DNA of 64,000 nucleotides. Source: Ideonella dechloratans. Its GTDB lineage: Bacteria; Pseudomonadota; Gammaproteobacteria; Burkholderiales; Burkholderiaceae_C. A program made the position numbers and the translations under genes. How positions within the stretch are numbered: position 1 is the stretch's first letter; every line of letters starts with the position of its first letter. Shown in pieces: positions 48,286-60,784 of this stretch. The DNA is taken from assembly GCF_021049305.1 (NCBI RefSeq), contig NZ_CP088081.1, positions 2,852,001-2,916,000 on the forward strand, given 5' to 3'. The notes beneath the pieces are model-generated. The model made no database searches, was not told the origin of the DNA, and was given only the letters and a program-made list of their open reading frames with translations.

Positions 48286-48457
48286 CGCGACCTCCGGGCC
48301 AGGCAAAGCACAGGGACTCGCTGCAGGACGGGCCGCTCGCTGAAGCGGCGTGGCGGGAAGGAAGGCAAGGGCATGACAGAGCGGAACGCAGAGGTGACAA
48401 TCGCCGGGAGGCCCGGCCCTGCATCGACGATAGCAGCCGCAGCCCTTCGCTCGCCCG

Positions 48458-49573
48458 ATGTTGTTCCCGCTGCCCCGCTGCCGCCAGACCGGAGGAACCC
48501 TGGCAGCCGCCGGCGCCCTGTGGCTGGCCCTGGCCGGCCCGGCCCCTGCCCGGCCGCTGCCACCGGACGAAACACCGCCCACGCCCGTCGGGCGCGGTGG
48601 CACCCTGCCCACCCCCACCACCCTGAGCGCCCTGCCCAACACCCTGGCCGACCCGGCCGACCTGGGGCAGCACAGCTGGCTCGACCATGACAGCGAGACC
48701 CTGGGCATCCTCTACGCCTGCCGCGCCGGCTTCCTGGACCTGGTGCACATCCGCAATGCCGCCGACTGGGCACTGAACCTGCAGGCCCGTCTGCTGCGCG
48801 CGCTGCAGCGGGGCGAGCCCGGGCTGGACGTCGAGGGCGCCGACCGCGGCGTGCGGCTGCACCTCACCTTCCCCGCCGCACTGAGGCCCGAGGAGCGCGA
48901 GACCCTGGCCCCGGACCTGGCGCTGCAACTGGCGCGGCGCTACGCCTTCGTCCTGCTGGACTGGCACGAGGTGGCGACCTGGTACGGCCATGGCGTGCTG
49001 CCCTTCGTCTCCGAGCGTCCCTCGGCCTTCTCGGTGGACGACACCGCCTCGCACCTGGTGGGGCTGGACCTGGCCGAGCGCGCCCTGGCCGATCCGCAGC
49101 GTGCGCTGCTGCCCGCGCTGACCGCCCAGCTGGCCCCCCTGCTGCAGGAACTGGGCGTGCAGCCGCGCCAGCAGACCACGCTGGCCATGGAGCGGGTGCG
49201 CGGCCTGTGGTGGAACCCCCATCGCTCCTGGCCGGCCAACAGCTTCATCACACGCCGCCAGGTGGACAGCGGCCACCCCGAACAGACCTTCACCGCCTGG
49301 CAGGTGCCCGGCCTGACCGCCTGCGCGGAGCAGCCGGCAGCCCAATGGCAGGTGGACCATCTGGACCACTGGGCCCAGGGCCGCTTTGCCGACTGGGCCC
49401 AGGCCTGGCTGAGCCCGGGCGCCCCCGAGATCCTGAGCGCCAGCTTCGGCGAGGACAGCCCGCAACGACGGACCGGCCGGCTGCGCGTGCCGGAGGACCT
49501 GCCCGCCGTGCTGGACGAGGTGCGCCGGCGCATGCGCGAGGAACTCGGCCCGCGCGCCGATCAGCCCGACTGA
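48458..49573 (+). CDS. DUF4056-like exported hypothetical protein
   Basis: A 371-residue protein with a signal peptide (cleavage near residue 32, APARP) and a Thr/Pro-rich linker. TCRAGFLDLVHIRNAADW-type sequence (here YACRAGFLDLVHIRNAAD near residue 87) and DWHEVATWYG with His-Glu resemble DUF4056 proteins; the function is unknown. The histidines could bind a metal. The gene stands alone between glycerate kinase (divergent) and 8-oxoguanine deaminase. Confidence 0.6.
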   Translation: MLFPLPRCRQTGGTLAAAGALWLALAGPAPARPLPPDETPPTPVGRGGTLPTPTTLSALPNTLADPADLGQHSWLDHDSETLGILYACRAGFLDLVHIRNAADWALNLQARLLRALQRGEPGLDVEGADRGVRLHLTFPAALRPEERETLAPDLALQLARRYAFVLLDWHEVATWYGHGVLPFVSERPSAFSVDDTASHLVGLDLAERALADPQRALLPALTAQLAPLLQELGVQPRQQTTLAMERVRGLWWNPHRSWPANSFITRRQVDSGHPEQTFTAWQVPGLTACAEQPAAQWQVDHLDHWAQGRFADWAQAWLSPGAPEILSASFGEDSPQRRTGRLRVPEDLPAVLDEVRRRMREELGPRADQPD

Positions 49574-49625
49574 GCACCGCGCCCGCCCCACACCCATCCC
49601 TGAACCGACGCTGAACGACCGCCCC

Positions 49626-51020
49626 ATGCCCACACCCGAGCCCACCCTGCTGATCCGCGACGCCGACCTGGTCGTCACGGTGGACGACCAGCGCCGCGAA
49701 CTGCCCCGTGCCAGCGTGCTGGTGCGCGGCCGCGCGATCGAGGCCATCGGCCCGGCCGACGCCCTGCCGCGCGAGGCCGACGAGGTGATCGACGCGCGTG
49801 GCCACATCGTCATCCCCGGCCTGGTCAACACCCACCACCACATGTACCAGAGCCTGACACGGGCCATTCCCGCCGCGCAGGACGCCGAACTCTTCGGCTG
49901 GCTCAAGACGCTCTACCCGATCTGGGCCGGGCTGACGCCGGAGATGGTGCGGGTGTCCACGCAAGTCGCCATGGCCGAGCTGCTGCTCTCGGGCTGCACC
50001 ACCAGCTCGGACCACCTCTACCTCTACCCCAACGGCGTGCGGCTGGACGACAGCATCGAGGCGGCCGAGGCCATCGGCATGCGCTTTCACGCCGCGCGCG
50101 GCAGCATGAGCGTGGGCGAGAGCGCCGGCGGCCTGCCGCCCGATGCGCTGGTGGAGCGAGAGGACGCCATCCTGGCCGACACGCGGCGCCTGATCGAGAC
50201 CTGGCACGACGCCAGCCGCTTCAGCATGCGCCAGGTGGTGGCCGCCCCCTGCTCGCCCTTCTCGGTCAGCCGCGGGCTGATGCGCGACTCGGCCGCGCTG
50301 GCCCGCAGCTACGGCACCCGGCTGCACACCCACCTGGCCGAGAACGACCACGACATCGCCTACAGCCGCGAGAAGTTCGGCATGACGCCCACCGAGTACG
50401 CCGAGAGCCTGGGCTGGCTGGGCGACGACGTCTGGCACGCCCACTGCGTCAAGCTCGATGGCGCGGGCATCGCCCGCTTCGCCGCCACCGGCACCGGCGT
50501 GGCGCACTGCCCCTGCAGCAACATGCGCCTGGCCTCGGGCATCGCCCCCGTGCGCCGCATGCTGGATGCCGGCGTGCCGGTGGGCCTGGGCGTGGACGGC
50601 AGCGCCAGCAACGACGGCGCCCACCTGCTGGGCGAGGCCCGTCAGGCCCTGCTGCTGGCGCGGGTGGGGCGGTCCCTCGGGCCTTTCGGATGCGACCACG
50701 GGCCGGCCGAGATGACGGCGCGCGCCACGCTGGAAATCGCCACCCTTGGCGGCGCCCGGGTGCTGGGTCGCGACGACATCGGTCACCTGGCCCCGGGCAT
50801 GGCGGCCGACCTGGCCCTGTTCGATCTGCGCACCCTGGCCCTGGCCGGCGGCGCGGTGCACGACCCGCTGGGTGCGCTGCTGCTGTGTGCGCCCAGCCAG
50901 GCGGCCTACACGGTGGTCAACGGCCGGGTGGTGGTGCGCGAAGGCCAGCTGGCCACACTGGCACTGGCGCCGCTGCTGGCGCGGCACAACGCGCTGGCCC
51001 GGCAGCTGGCCGGCGGCTGA
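49626..51020 (+). CDS. 8-oxoguanine deaminase
   Basis: A 464-residue amidohydrolase of the PA0142/atrazine-chlorohydrolase-like group that converts 8-oxoguanine to urate. NTHHHMYQSLTRA supplies the two metal histidines, THLAENDHD the third, HCVKLDG a conserved His and GLGVDGSASND the metal Asp. Length is slightly above the usual 450. Between RVG and GPAEMTAR about ten codons (50670-50699) are extra compared with homologues as I remember them. Product urate enters the PuuD pathway later in the window. Confidence 0.88.
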   Translation: MPTPEPTLLIRDADLVVTVDDQRRELPRASVLVRGRAIEAIGPADALPREADEVIDARGHIVIPGLVNTHHHMYQSLTRAIPAAQDAELFGWLKTLYPIWAGLTPEMVRVSTQVAMAELLLSGCTTSSDHLYLYPNGVRLDDSIEAAEAIGMRFHAARGSMSVGESAGGLPPDALVEREDAILADTRRLIETWHDASRFSMRQVVAAPCSPFSVSRGLMRDSAALARSYGTRLHTHLAENDHDIAYSREKFGMTPTEYAESLGWLGDDVWHAHCVKLDGAGIARFAATGTGVAHCPCSNMRLASGIAPVRRMLDAGVPVGLGVDGSASNDGAHLLGEARQALLLARVGRSLGPFGCDHGPAEMTARATLEIATLGGARVLGRDDIGHLAPGMAADLALFDLRTLALAGGAVHDPLGALLLCAPSQAAYTVVNGRVVVREGQLATLALAPLLARHNALARQLAGG

Positions 51021-51035
51021 ACCGGCCGCAGCGCC

Positions 51036-53516
51036 TCAGGACAGCTGGCGGAAGGCCATGACGGCCTGGTTGCGCAGGGTGCGCAGCTGGGCCAGCACCT
51101 GCTCGCCCAGCACCAGGCGGTCGGGCGGCAGCAGGTCGGCGTAGATCAGGCCGAAGCTGCTCTGCTTGAGCACCAGCGGCAGCACCAGGAAGGCGCTGGC
51201 CCGCACCTGCTGGTGAAACCAGGGCGGCAGGGCCTCGGCGATCGCGCCGGCGGCGGTGTCGTGGATCAGGGTGTCGGCGCCGCGCTGGCAGACCGCGGTG
51301 AACAGGTCCGGCGCCTTGCCCGCCGGCGCCTGCAGCGGCACGCGGAAGGCCTGGCAGACCGCTTCCACCCCTTCGCCCACCCCGAAGCGGCCGGTCAGCA
51401 GCTCGCCCTTGGCATCGCGCAGGCAGAAGACCACGCGGGAGAAGCCCACCGCGCGGTAGAAGGTTTCCAGCACCATGCGCAGCACCTGGCTGAGATCCAC
51501 CTGGTCGCTGACCATGGCCTGGGTGACGTCGGCAATGCCGGCCGTCAGCAGGGCCTGCACCAGGGCGCCGTCCTGCGCGGCCTGGGGCAGGCGCAGGGTG
51601 GGCTCGGCCGGGTCCGGCAGGGCATCGGGCGGCAGGGTGGTGGCGTCCAGCGCCAGGGCCAGCGTGGCATCTTCGGCCGGTGCCGCCGTGGTGGGGGCCG
51701 CCAGCCACTGGCGCACGGGAGAATCCGCCGCCAGCACCAGCGCGCTGGCCTGCACGAAGTCGCCCACCTGCTCGCGCGCCTGGCGCACCGCTTCGGCCAC
51801 AAGGGCAGACTGCAGGCCCAGGGCCGGGGCATAGGCCTTCGCCAGGGCCTCCAGCCGGCCGCTGGCCTGGGACGGATCGGTGCTCAACAGGGCATCGGCC
51901 ACCTCGTTGGCCGCGCTGGCCAGCCAGCGCAGGCGCTCGGCCGGCTCGGTCACCGGACGGGTCGGCACGCGCCCCGCGGGCAGGCGCATCACCTGCTGCA
52001 GCGGCGTGGGCAGGCCCCAGCGGCGCACCACCTCGCAGCCCAGGGTCTCGTAGTCCACGCCCAGCACCCGCCAGGCGGCGGTCGACTCGCCCACGCGGGC
52101 CGCGAGTTCGCGCACCTCCTGGGCCTCCTCGACGAAATAGAAGCCCACCAGCAGGCGCCCCAGGTTGCGGAACATCGCGCCGAGGAAGGCTTCCTCGCGT
52201 TCCTGCGGGGTCTTGCTGAAGCCCTGGGCCAGCATGCCGGCCATCAGGGCGCGCAGGAATTCCTGGGTCAGCGCCTGGGCATGGGCCCGGTCGCGCATGT
52301 GCTCCAGCAGCACCAGCGACAGCGCCATGTTGCGCACCCCGCTCAGGCCCACCAGGGCCACCGCGCGCGAGACGGTGCCGATGGTGCCGCCGCCCGCATG
52401 CACGAAGCTGGCGCTGTTGACCAGGCGCAGCAGCTTGTGGGTCAGCGCCACGTCCTTGAGGATCTCGTTGGACAGGCTGGAGAGGTTGGCCTGCTCGTCG
52501 CTGGCCACCCGGTGGATGCGGGCCACGGCCTCGCCCAGCGCGGGGAAATCGCTCTTGTGGCGCATGCGGCGCCAGAGGAATTCCAGCGTGCCCTGGCCGG
52601 CGCTCGGTGTGCCGGCGCCCATGTCCAGCGGCATGGGCAGGGTGCTGTTCGCCCCCGCGTCGATGCCGTCCAGCCAGTTGACCAGGGCCTCGCGCAGGGC
52701 CTGGGCACTGGCCGTGCGCTGGGCCGGCTCATGGGCCAGGGCTTCGGCCAGGATGGCGCGCAGGTGGGCATCGGCACGGTCGCCCAGGTCCTGGGGCAGC
52801 GTCACCGGCACCGTGGCGGCCCGGCGCATGGCCGCGACGGGATCGGCTTCCGGGGTGCGCGCCGGGTGCCCGGCCAGCATCTCCACCAGGATCAGCGCCA
52901 GGGAGAACACGTCCATCGCGGGCGCGGGCGGCGCACCGCGGGCGGCCTCGGGGGCGATGTAGCCGGGCGTGCCGACGATGGCGCCGGCCTCGGGCCCGGT
53001 CCGGGGTTCCGCCCGCCCGCTGGCGTCCAGCCGCGCGGCGATGCCGAAGTCCATCACCCGGGCATGGCCCTGGGCGTCGATCAGGATGTTCGTGGGCTTG
53101 AGGTCGCGGTGCACCACGCCCGCGTGGTGGGCCACCTGCAGGGCATCCAGCACGTCGCAGGCCATGCGCAGGGCCTCGCGCCAGGGCAGCGGGCCGCGCG
53201 CCAGGCGCTCGGCCAGCGAACCGCCGGGCACCCACTCGAAGACCATGTAGGGCCGCCCTTCGTGCACGTCGGCCTCGAAGACCGGCACGATGTGCGGGTG
53301 ACGCAGGCGGCTGACCGCCCGGGCCTCGTGCAGCCAGGCGTCCATCTCGTCCGCCCCCAGCGGCTCGTGGCGCAGCTTGAGGGCCACCTCGCGGTCCAGC
53401 TTGGGATCGTGCGCCAGCCACACCGAGGCCTGGGCTCCCCGGCCCAGCGCCCGCCGAAGCAGGAAGCGGCCGACCTGGGTGCTGGGGCGGGGGGCGTGGT
53501 TCACGGTGGACAGCAT
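51036..53516 (-). CDS. Ser/Thr protein kinase with HDOD and C-terminal GAF-like domains
   Basis: An 826-residue cytoplasmic signalling protein with no membrane helix. Kinase domain at residues about 17-275: LGRGAQASVW, Lys47, HRDLKPTN (136-143), DFG (156-158) and GTPGYIAPE. An HDOD domain (about 312-510: HKLLRLVNSASF, ALVGLSGVRNMAL) follows and then a GAF-like region (about 650-820, FYRAVGFSRVVFCLRD). HDOD domains appear in regulators of stress, motility or nucleotide signalling. Divergent from a hybrid histidine kinase, 175 bp apart. Confidence 0.88.
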   Translation of the reverse strand: MLSTVNHAPRPSTQVGRFLLRRALGRGAQASVWLAHDPKLDREVALKLRHEPLGADEMDAWLHEARAVSRLRHPHIVPVFEADVHEGRPYMVFEWVPGGSLAERLARGPLPWREALRMACDVLDALQVAHHAGVVHRDLKPTNILIDAQGHARVMDFGIAARLDASGRAEPRTGPEAGAIVGTPGYIAPEAARGAPPAPAMDVFSLALILVEMLAGHPARTPEADPVAAMRRAATVPVTLPQDLGDRADAHLRAILAEALAHEPAQRTASAQALREALVNWLDGIDAGANSTLPMPLDMGAGTPSAGQGTLEFLWRRMRHKSDFPALGEAVARIHRVASDEQANLSSLSNEILKDVALTHKLLRLVNSASFVHAGGGTIGTVSRAVALVGLSGVRNMALSLVLLEHMRDRAHAQALTQEFLRALMAGMLAQGFSKTPQEREEAFLGAMFRNLGRLLVGFYFVEEAQEVRELAARVGESTAAWRVLGVDYETLGCEVVRRWGLPTPLQQVMRLPAGRVPTRPVTEPAERLRWLASAANEVADALLSTDPSQASGRLEALAKAYAPALGLQSALVAEAVRQAREQVGDFVQASALVLAADSPVRQWLAAPTTAAPAEDATLALALDATTLPPDALPDPAEPTLRLPQAAQDGALVQALLTAGIADVTQAMVSDQVDLSQVLRMVLETFYRAVGFSRVVFCLRDAKGELLTGRFGVGEGVEAVCQAFRVPLQAPAGKAPDLFTAVCQRGADTLIHDTAAGAIAEALPPWFHQQVRASAFLVLPLVLKQSSFGLIYADLLPPDRLVLGEQVLAQLRTLRNQAVMAFRQLS

Positions 53517-53691
53517 GAGAACAGGCGACAGGGGCGAACCCGCCCCGAGCGAGCGGACACGGCCCGATTACACAGCGCCGGCCGAGCAGGCTAAGCCGCG
53601 AAATGCGGCGGCTTCAGGGGCCAAACCGAGGCGGCGCTGCGCTATGCTGAGCAGGTTTTCCGCATTCCCACCGCGGGCCCCCTCGACCCAC

Positions 53692-57387
<3,696 letters not shown>

Positions 57388-57408
57388 GACCGCCGGCGGC
57401 GAGCCCGC

Positions 57409-58605
57409 TCAGGGCATGCCGGCGTCGAACCAGCGGCCCAGCAGGGCCCGCTCCTCGTCGGTGATCTGGGTCGCGTTGTTCAGCGGCATGGCCTTGAGCA
57501 CCACCGCCTGCTGGTGCAGGGCCATGGCGTTCTTGCGGATCAGCTCGGGGGTGTCCAGTTCGATGCCCTTGTTCTGCACCTGGGCGTTGTGGCACAGCAC
57601 GCAGCGCTGCTGCACCACCGCCTGCACCTGGGCCAGGGTGGGCACGGGCGCCGTGGCCACCGCCGGCTTGGGCGCGGGGGCCAGGGCCAGCACCACGCCG
57701 AGGATCATCGCCACGCCGGTGAGGGCATAGCCCCAGGGGGCACGGCGGCCGGCCAGCTTGGCCTTGTGCCGGGCCACGAAGAACTGGCGGATGGACGCGC
57801 CCGCACCCATCATCACGACCAGCACCGCCCAGTTGTGCGGCGCCTCATACAGCCAGCCGTAGTGGTTGGACAGCATGGCGATGAGCACCGGCAGCGTGAA
57901 GTAGGTGTTGTGCACGCTGCGCTGCTTGCCGCGCTGGCCGTACACCGGGTCCACCGGCAGGCCGGCCTTGAGCTGGGCCACCACCTTGCGCTGGCCGGGG
58001 ATGATCCAGTGCGCCACATTGGCGCTCATGGCGGTGGCCATCATCGCGCCCACCAGCAGGAAGGCGGCGCGCCCGGCGAAGAGTTGGGTGGCCAGCCAGG
58101 CGGCGAACACCACCACCGCGGCCACCAGCAGGCCCACGATCAGATCGCCATGGCGCCGGCGGCCCAACAGGTGGCAGATCACGTCGTAGACCAGCCAGAA
58201 CACCACCAGAAAGCCCAGCGCCGCGGCCACTGCCCAGCCCGGCGAGGACCAGGCATGCACCCGCGGATCGATCAGGAAGGTGCGGGCCTGGAACAGGTAG
58301 AGCACGGTGAACAGGCCGAAGCCGGTCAGCCAGGTGCTGTAGCTTTCCCAGAAGAACCAGTGCAGCTTCTCGGGCAGCGTCTTGGGCGCCACCGTGTACT
58401 TCTGCGGGTTGTAGAAGCCCCCGCCGTGCACGGCCCAGAGCTCGCCGCCCACGCCCTTGTCCTTCAGCACCGGGTCGGTCGGCGGCTCCAGGCTGCTGTC
58501 CAGGAAGACGAAGTAGAAGGACGAGCCGATCCAGGCGATGGCCACGATCACATGGGCCCAGCGCAGCAGCAGGTTGGCCCAGTCCAGCAGGTAGGTGGCG
58601 TCCAT
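57409..58605 (-). CDS. puuD: Urate hydroxylase PuuD (membrane, cytochrome c domain)
   Basis: A 398-residue integral membrane enzyme that oxidises urate to 5-hydroxyisourate. The N-terminal part has about eight hydrophobic segments; WAHVIVAIAWIGSSF, WAVHGGGFYNPQKY, FFWESYSTWLTG and SVHNTYFTLPVL are PuuD motifs. A C-terminal cytochrome c domain has the haem motif CVLCH near residue 337 and Met-containing LKAMPLNNATQ. It would pass electrons to the respiratory chain rather than make peroxide. Starts 3 bp after the HIU hydrolase gene on the same strand. Confidence 0.93.
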   Translation of the reverse strand: MDATYLLDWANLLLRWAHVIVAIAWIGSSFYFVFLDSSLEPPTDPVLKDKGVGGELWAVHGGGFYNPQKYTVAPKTLPEKLHWFFWESYSTWLTGFGLFTVLYLFQARTFLIDPRVHAWSSPGWAVAAALGFLVVFWLVYDVICHLLGRRRHGDLIVGLLVAAVVVFAAWLATQLFAGRAAFLLVGAMMATAMSANVAHWIIPGQRKVVAQLKAGLPVDPVYGQRGKQRSVHNTYFTLPVLIAMLSNHYGWLYEAPHNWAVLVVMMGAGASIRQFFVARHKAKLAGRRAPWGYALTGVAMILGVVLALAPAPKPAVATAPVPTLAQVQAVVQQRCVLCHNAQVQNKGIELDTPELIRKNAMALHQQAVVLKAMPLNNATQITDEERALLGRWFDAGMP

Positions 58606-58608
58606 CGC

Positions 58609-58965
58609 TCAGCTGCCCCGGTAGGTCGAGTAGGCCCAGGGGCTGGCCAGCAGCGGCACGTGGTAGTGGACCGCGGCATCGGCGATGCCGAACTCCAGCG
58701 GCACCGCGTCCAGGAAGGGCGGCTCGGGCAGGTCCACCCCGGCCGCACGGAAGTAGGCCGCCACCTCGAACACCAGGCGGTAGCGCCCGGGCTGGAAGGC
58801 CTCGGCCTTCAGCAGCGGCCCGTCGGCGCGCCCGTCGTGGTTCAGCACCAGTTCGCGGATCAGTTCAGGCTCGCCGGCCGGAGCCAGGCGGTAGAGGCGG
58901 ACGGCCATGCCGGCGGCCGGGCAGCCGCGCATCGTGTCCAGCACGTGGGTCGTGAGTTGTCCCAT
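58609..58965 (-). CDS. uraH: 5-hydroxyisourate hydrolase (transthyretin-like)
   Basis: A 118-residue transthyretin-related enzyme that hydrolyses 5-hydroxyisourate to OHCU. N-terminal LTTHVLDTMRGCPAAGM and the C-terminal YSTYRGS signature are diagnostic; His and Arg residues of the active site are in these motifs. It is the first gene of a two-gene operon with puuD. The ATG giving MGQLTTHV is chosen; a longer open frame runs through the operator region. Divergent from a GntR regulator with a strong palindrome between. Confidence 0.95.
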   Translation of the reverse strand: MGQLTTHVLDTMRGCPAAGMAVRLYRLAPAGEPELIRELVLNHDGRADGPLLKAEAFQPGRYRLVFEVAAYFRAAGVDLPEPPFLDAVPLEFGIADAAVHYHVPLLASPWAYSTYRGS

Positions 58966-58998
58966 GGGGTGCAGAAAGTGGTTGAAACCTGTGAACCG

Positions 58999-59022
58999 AA
59001 GTGTATACACTTTCGAATACAC
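58999..59022. promoter_or_regulatory. Palindromic operator between uraH-puuD and the GntR gene
   Basis: AAGTGTATACACTT (58999-59012) is a perfect 14-bp palindrome, and GTGTAT-N10-ATACAC (59001-59022) is an overlapping inverted repeat. TGTATACA cores are typical of FCD-type GntR operators. The site sits 34 bases upstream of uraH and 33 upstream of the gntR start, so it can control both. Confidence 0.7.
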
Positions 59023-59054
59023 CGCAAGACATCTGCCAGAAGCCCTTGCCCGAC

Positions 59055-59810
59055 ATGGCCCGCCGCCCCGACCCCGAGACGCTTGCCCGCCCCGCCGACA
59101 CCGGGGTGGACGAAGCCGCGTCCACCCCCGCGACCCCCGGCGAGCGCACCACCACCGACAAGATCGTCGCCTCGGTGACCACGGCCATCGTCGAGCGCCG
59201 GCTGATGCCCGGCACCAAGCTGGTCGAGCAGCAGATCGCCGACATCTTCAAGGTCTCCCGCACCGTGGTGCGTCAGGCCCTCAACCAGCTCTCGCGCGAC
59301 AAGCTGGTCACGCTGGAGCCCGCCCGCGGCGCCTTCGTGCGCGAGCCCAGCGTCGAGGAGGCCCGCCAGGTCTACGAGGTGCGCACGCTGCTGGAAGGCG
59401 CGATGCTGCGCGAACTGGCCGGCCGCATCACCGAGGCCCAGATCGCCCGCCTGCGCCAGCACCTGGCCGACGAGGCCGCCGCCATCGCCCGCACCGACGT
59501 GAGCGGTCGCACCCGCCTGCTGGCCGACTTCCACAGCCTGCTGGCCGGCATGCTGGGCAACGAGGTGCTGGCCGAGATGCTTTCGGACCTGCTCTCGCGC
59601 TGCTCGCTGATCGCGCTGATGTTCCAGAGCTCCCACTCGGCCGAGGAGTCCTCCGGCGAGCATGTGGCCATCGTCGAGGCCCTGGCCCGGCGCGACGGCG
59701 AGGCCGCGGTGGCCCTGCTGCGCGAGCACCTGGGCAATGTGGAGCGCAACCTGCGCCTGAACCCGCGCGTGGCCGACCTGGCCACCGCCCTGCAACCTGA
59801 TGCGCCGTGA
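59055..59810 (+). CDS. GntR family (FCD) regulator of the ureide pathway
   Basis: A 251-residue regulator with GntR helix-turn-helix (VEQQIADIFKVSRTVVRQAL, here at about residues 56-75) and an FCD domain with ADFHSLLAGM and GEHVAIVEAL metal histidines. It is encoded between the divergent uraH-puuD and the downstream puuE-uraD/allC genes. The ATG at 59055 is preferred because an earlier in-frame GTG lies inside the palindromic operator. Probably represses the pathway until a purine intermediate binds. Confidence 0.9.
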   Translation: MARRPDPETLARPADTGVDEAASTPATPGERTTTDKIVASVTTAIVERRLMPGTKLVEQQIADIFKVSRTVVRQALNQLSRDKLVTLEPARGAFVREPSVEEARQVYEVRTLLEGAMLRELAGRITEAQIARLRQHLADEAAAIARTDVSGRTRLLADFHSLLAGMLGNEVLAEMLSDLLSRCSLIALMFQSSHSAEESSGEHVAIVEALARRDGEAAVALLREHLGNVERNLRLNPRVADLATALQPDAP

Positions 59811-59829
59811 ACCCCGCGGCGAACCCCCG

Positions 59830-60780
59830 ATGAGCACGCCCGCACGCTACCCCCGCGACCTGGTCGGCTACGGCCGCAAGCCACCCCACGCCCGCTGGCC
59901 CGGCAACGCCCGGGTGGCCGTGCAGTTCGTGCTGAACTACGAGGAAGGCGGCGAGAACGCGGTGCTGCATGGCGACGCCGGCAGCGAGCAGTTCCTCTCG
60001 GAGATGTTCAACCCCGCCGCCTACCCGGCCCGTCACCTGTCGATGGAGGGCATCTACGAGTACGGCTCACGGGTGGGGGTGTGGCGCATCCTGCGCGAGT
60101 TCGAGCGCCGCGGCCTGCCGCTGACCGTCTTCGGCGTGTCGATGGCGCTGGAACGTCACCCCGAGCTGACCCAGGCCTTCGTCGAGCTGGGCCACGAGAT
60201 CGCCTGCCACGGTTGGCGCTGGATCCACTACCAGAACCTGCCGGAAGAGGTGGAGCGCGAGCACATGGCCCGCGGCATGGAGATCATTCAGAAGCTCATC
60301 GGCGAACGTCCCCTGGGCTGGTACACCGGCCGCGACAGCCCCAACACCCGCCGCCTGGTGGCCGATTTCGGCGGCTTCGCCTACGACAGCGACTACTACG
60401 GCGACGACCTGCCCTTCTGGTTGCAGGTGAGGAAGAGCGACGGCAGCCTGGCCCCGCACCTGGTGGTGCCCTACACGCTGGACACCAACGACATGCGCTT
60501 CTCGCTGCCGCAGGGCTTCAGCCACGGCGACGAGTTCTTCGAATACCTGCGCGACGCCTTCGACGTGCAGTACGCGGAAGGCGACGAGCGCCCCAGCATG
60601 ATGAGCATCGGCATGCACTGCCGTCTGCTGGGCCGCCCGGGCCGCTTCAAGGCCCTGCAGCGCTTTCTGGACCATGTGCAGAGCCACAGCCGGGTCTGGG
60701 TGACGCGCCGCATCGACATTGCCCAGCATTGGCGGGCCGCCCATCCCTTCGATGCCGCCACCGCCTTCGTCTGGGAGTGA
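59830..60780 (+). CDS. puuE: PuuE-type allantoinase (polysaccharide deacetylase fold)
   Basis: A 316-residue metal-independent or weakly metal-dependent allantoinase of the PuuE family, hydrolysing allantoin to allantoate. RYPRDLVGYGRKPP, VQFVLNYEEGGEN, GHEIACHGWRWIHYQ and GWYTGRDSPNTRRLV are characteristic. The ATG lies 19 bp after the GntR gene; the longer start at 59800 would overlap it. uraD-allC follows after 4 bp. Confidence 0.94.
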   Translation: MSTPARYPRDLVGYGRKPPHARWPGNARVAVQFVLNYEEGGENAVLHGDAGSEQFLSEMFNPAAYPARHLSMEGIYEYGSRVGVWRILREFERRGLPLTVFGVSMALERHPELTQAFVELGHEIACHGWRWIHYQNLPEEVEREHMARGMEIIQKLIGERPLGWYTGRDSPNTRRLVADFGGFAYDSDYYGDDLPFWLQVRKSDGSLAPHLVVPYTLDTNDMRFSLPQGFSHGDEFFEYLRDAFDVQYAEGDERPSMMSIGMHCRLLGRPGRFKALQRFLDHVQSHSRVWVTRRIDIAQHWRAAHPFDAATAFVWE

Positions 60781-60784
60781 CGCC

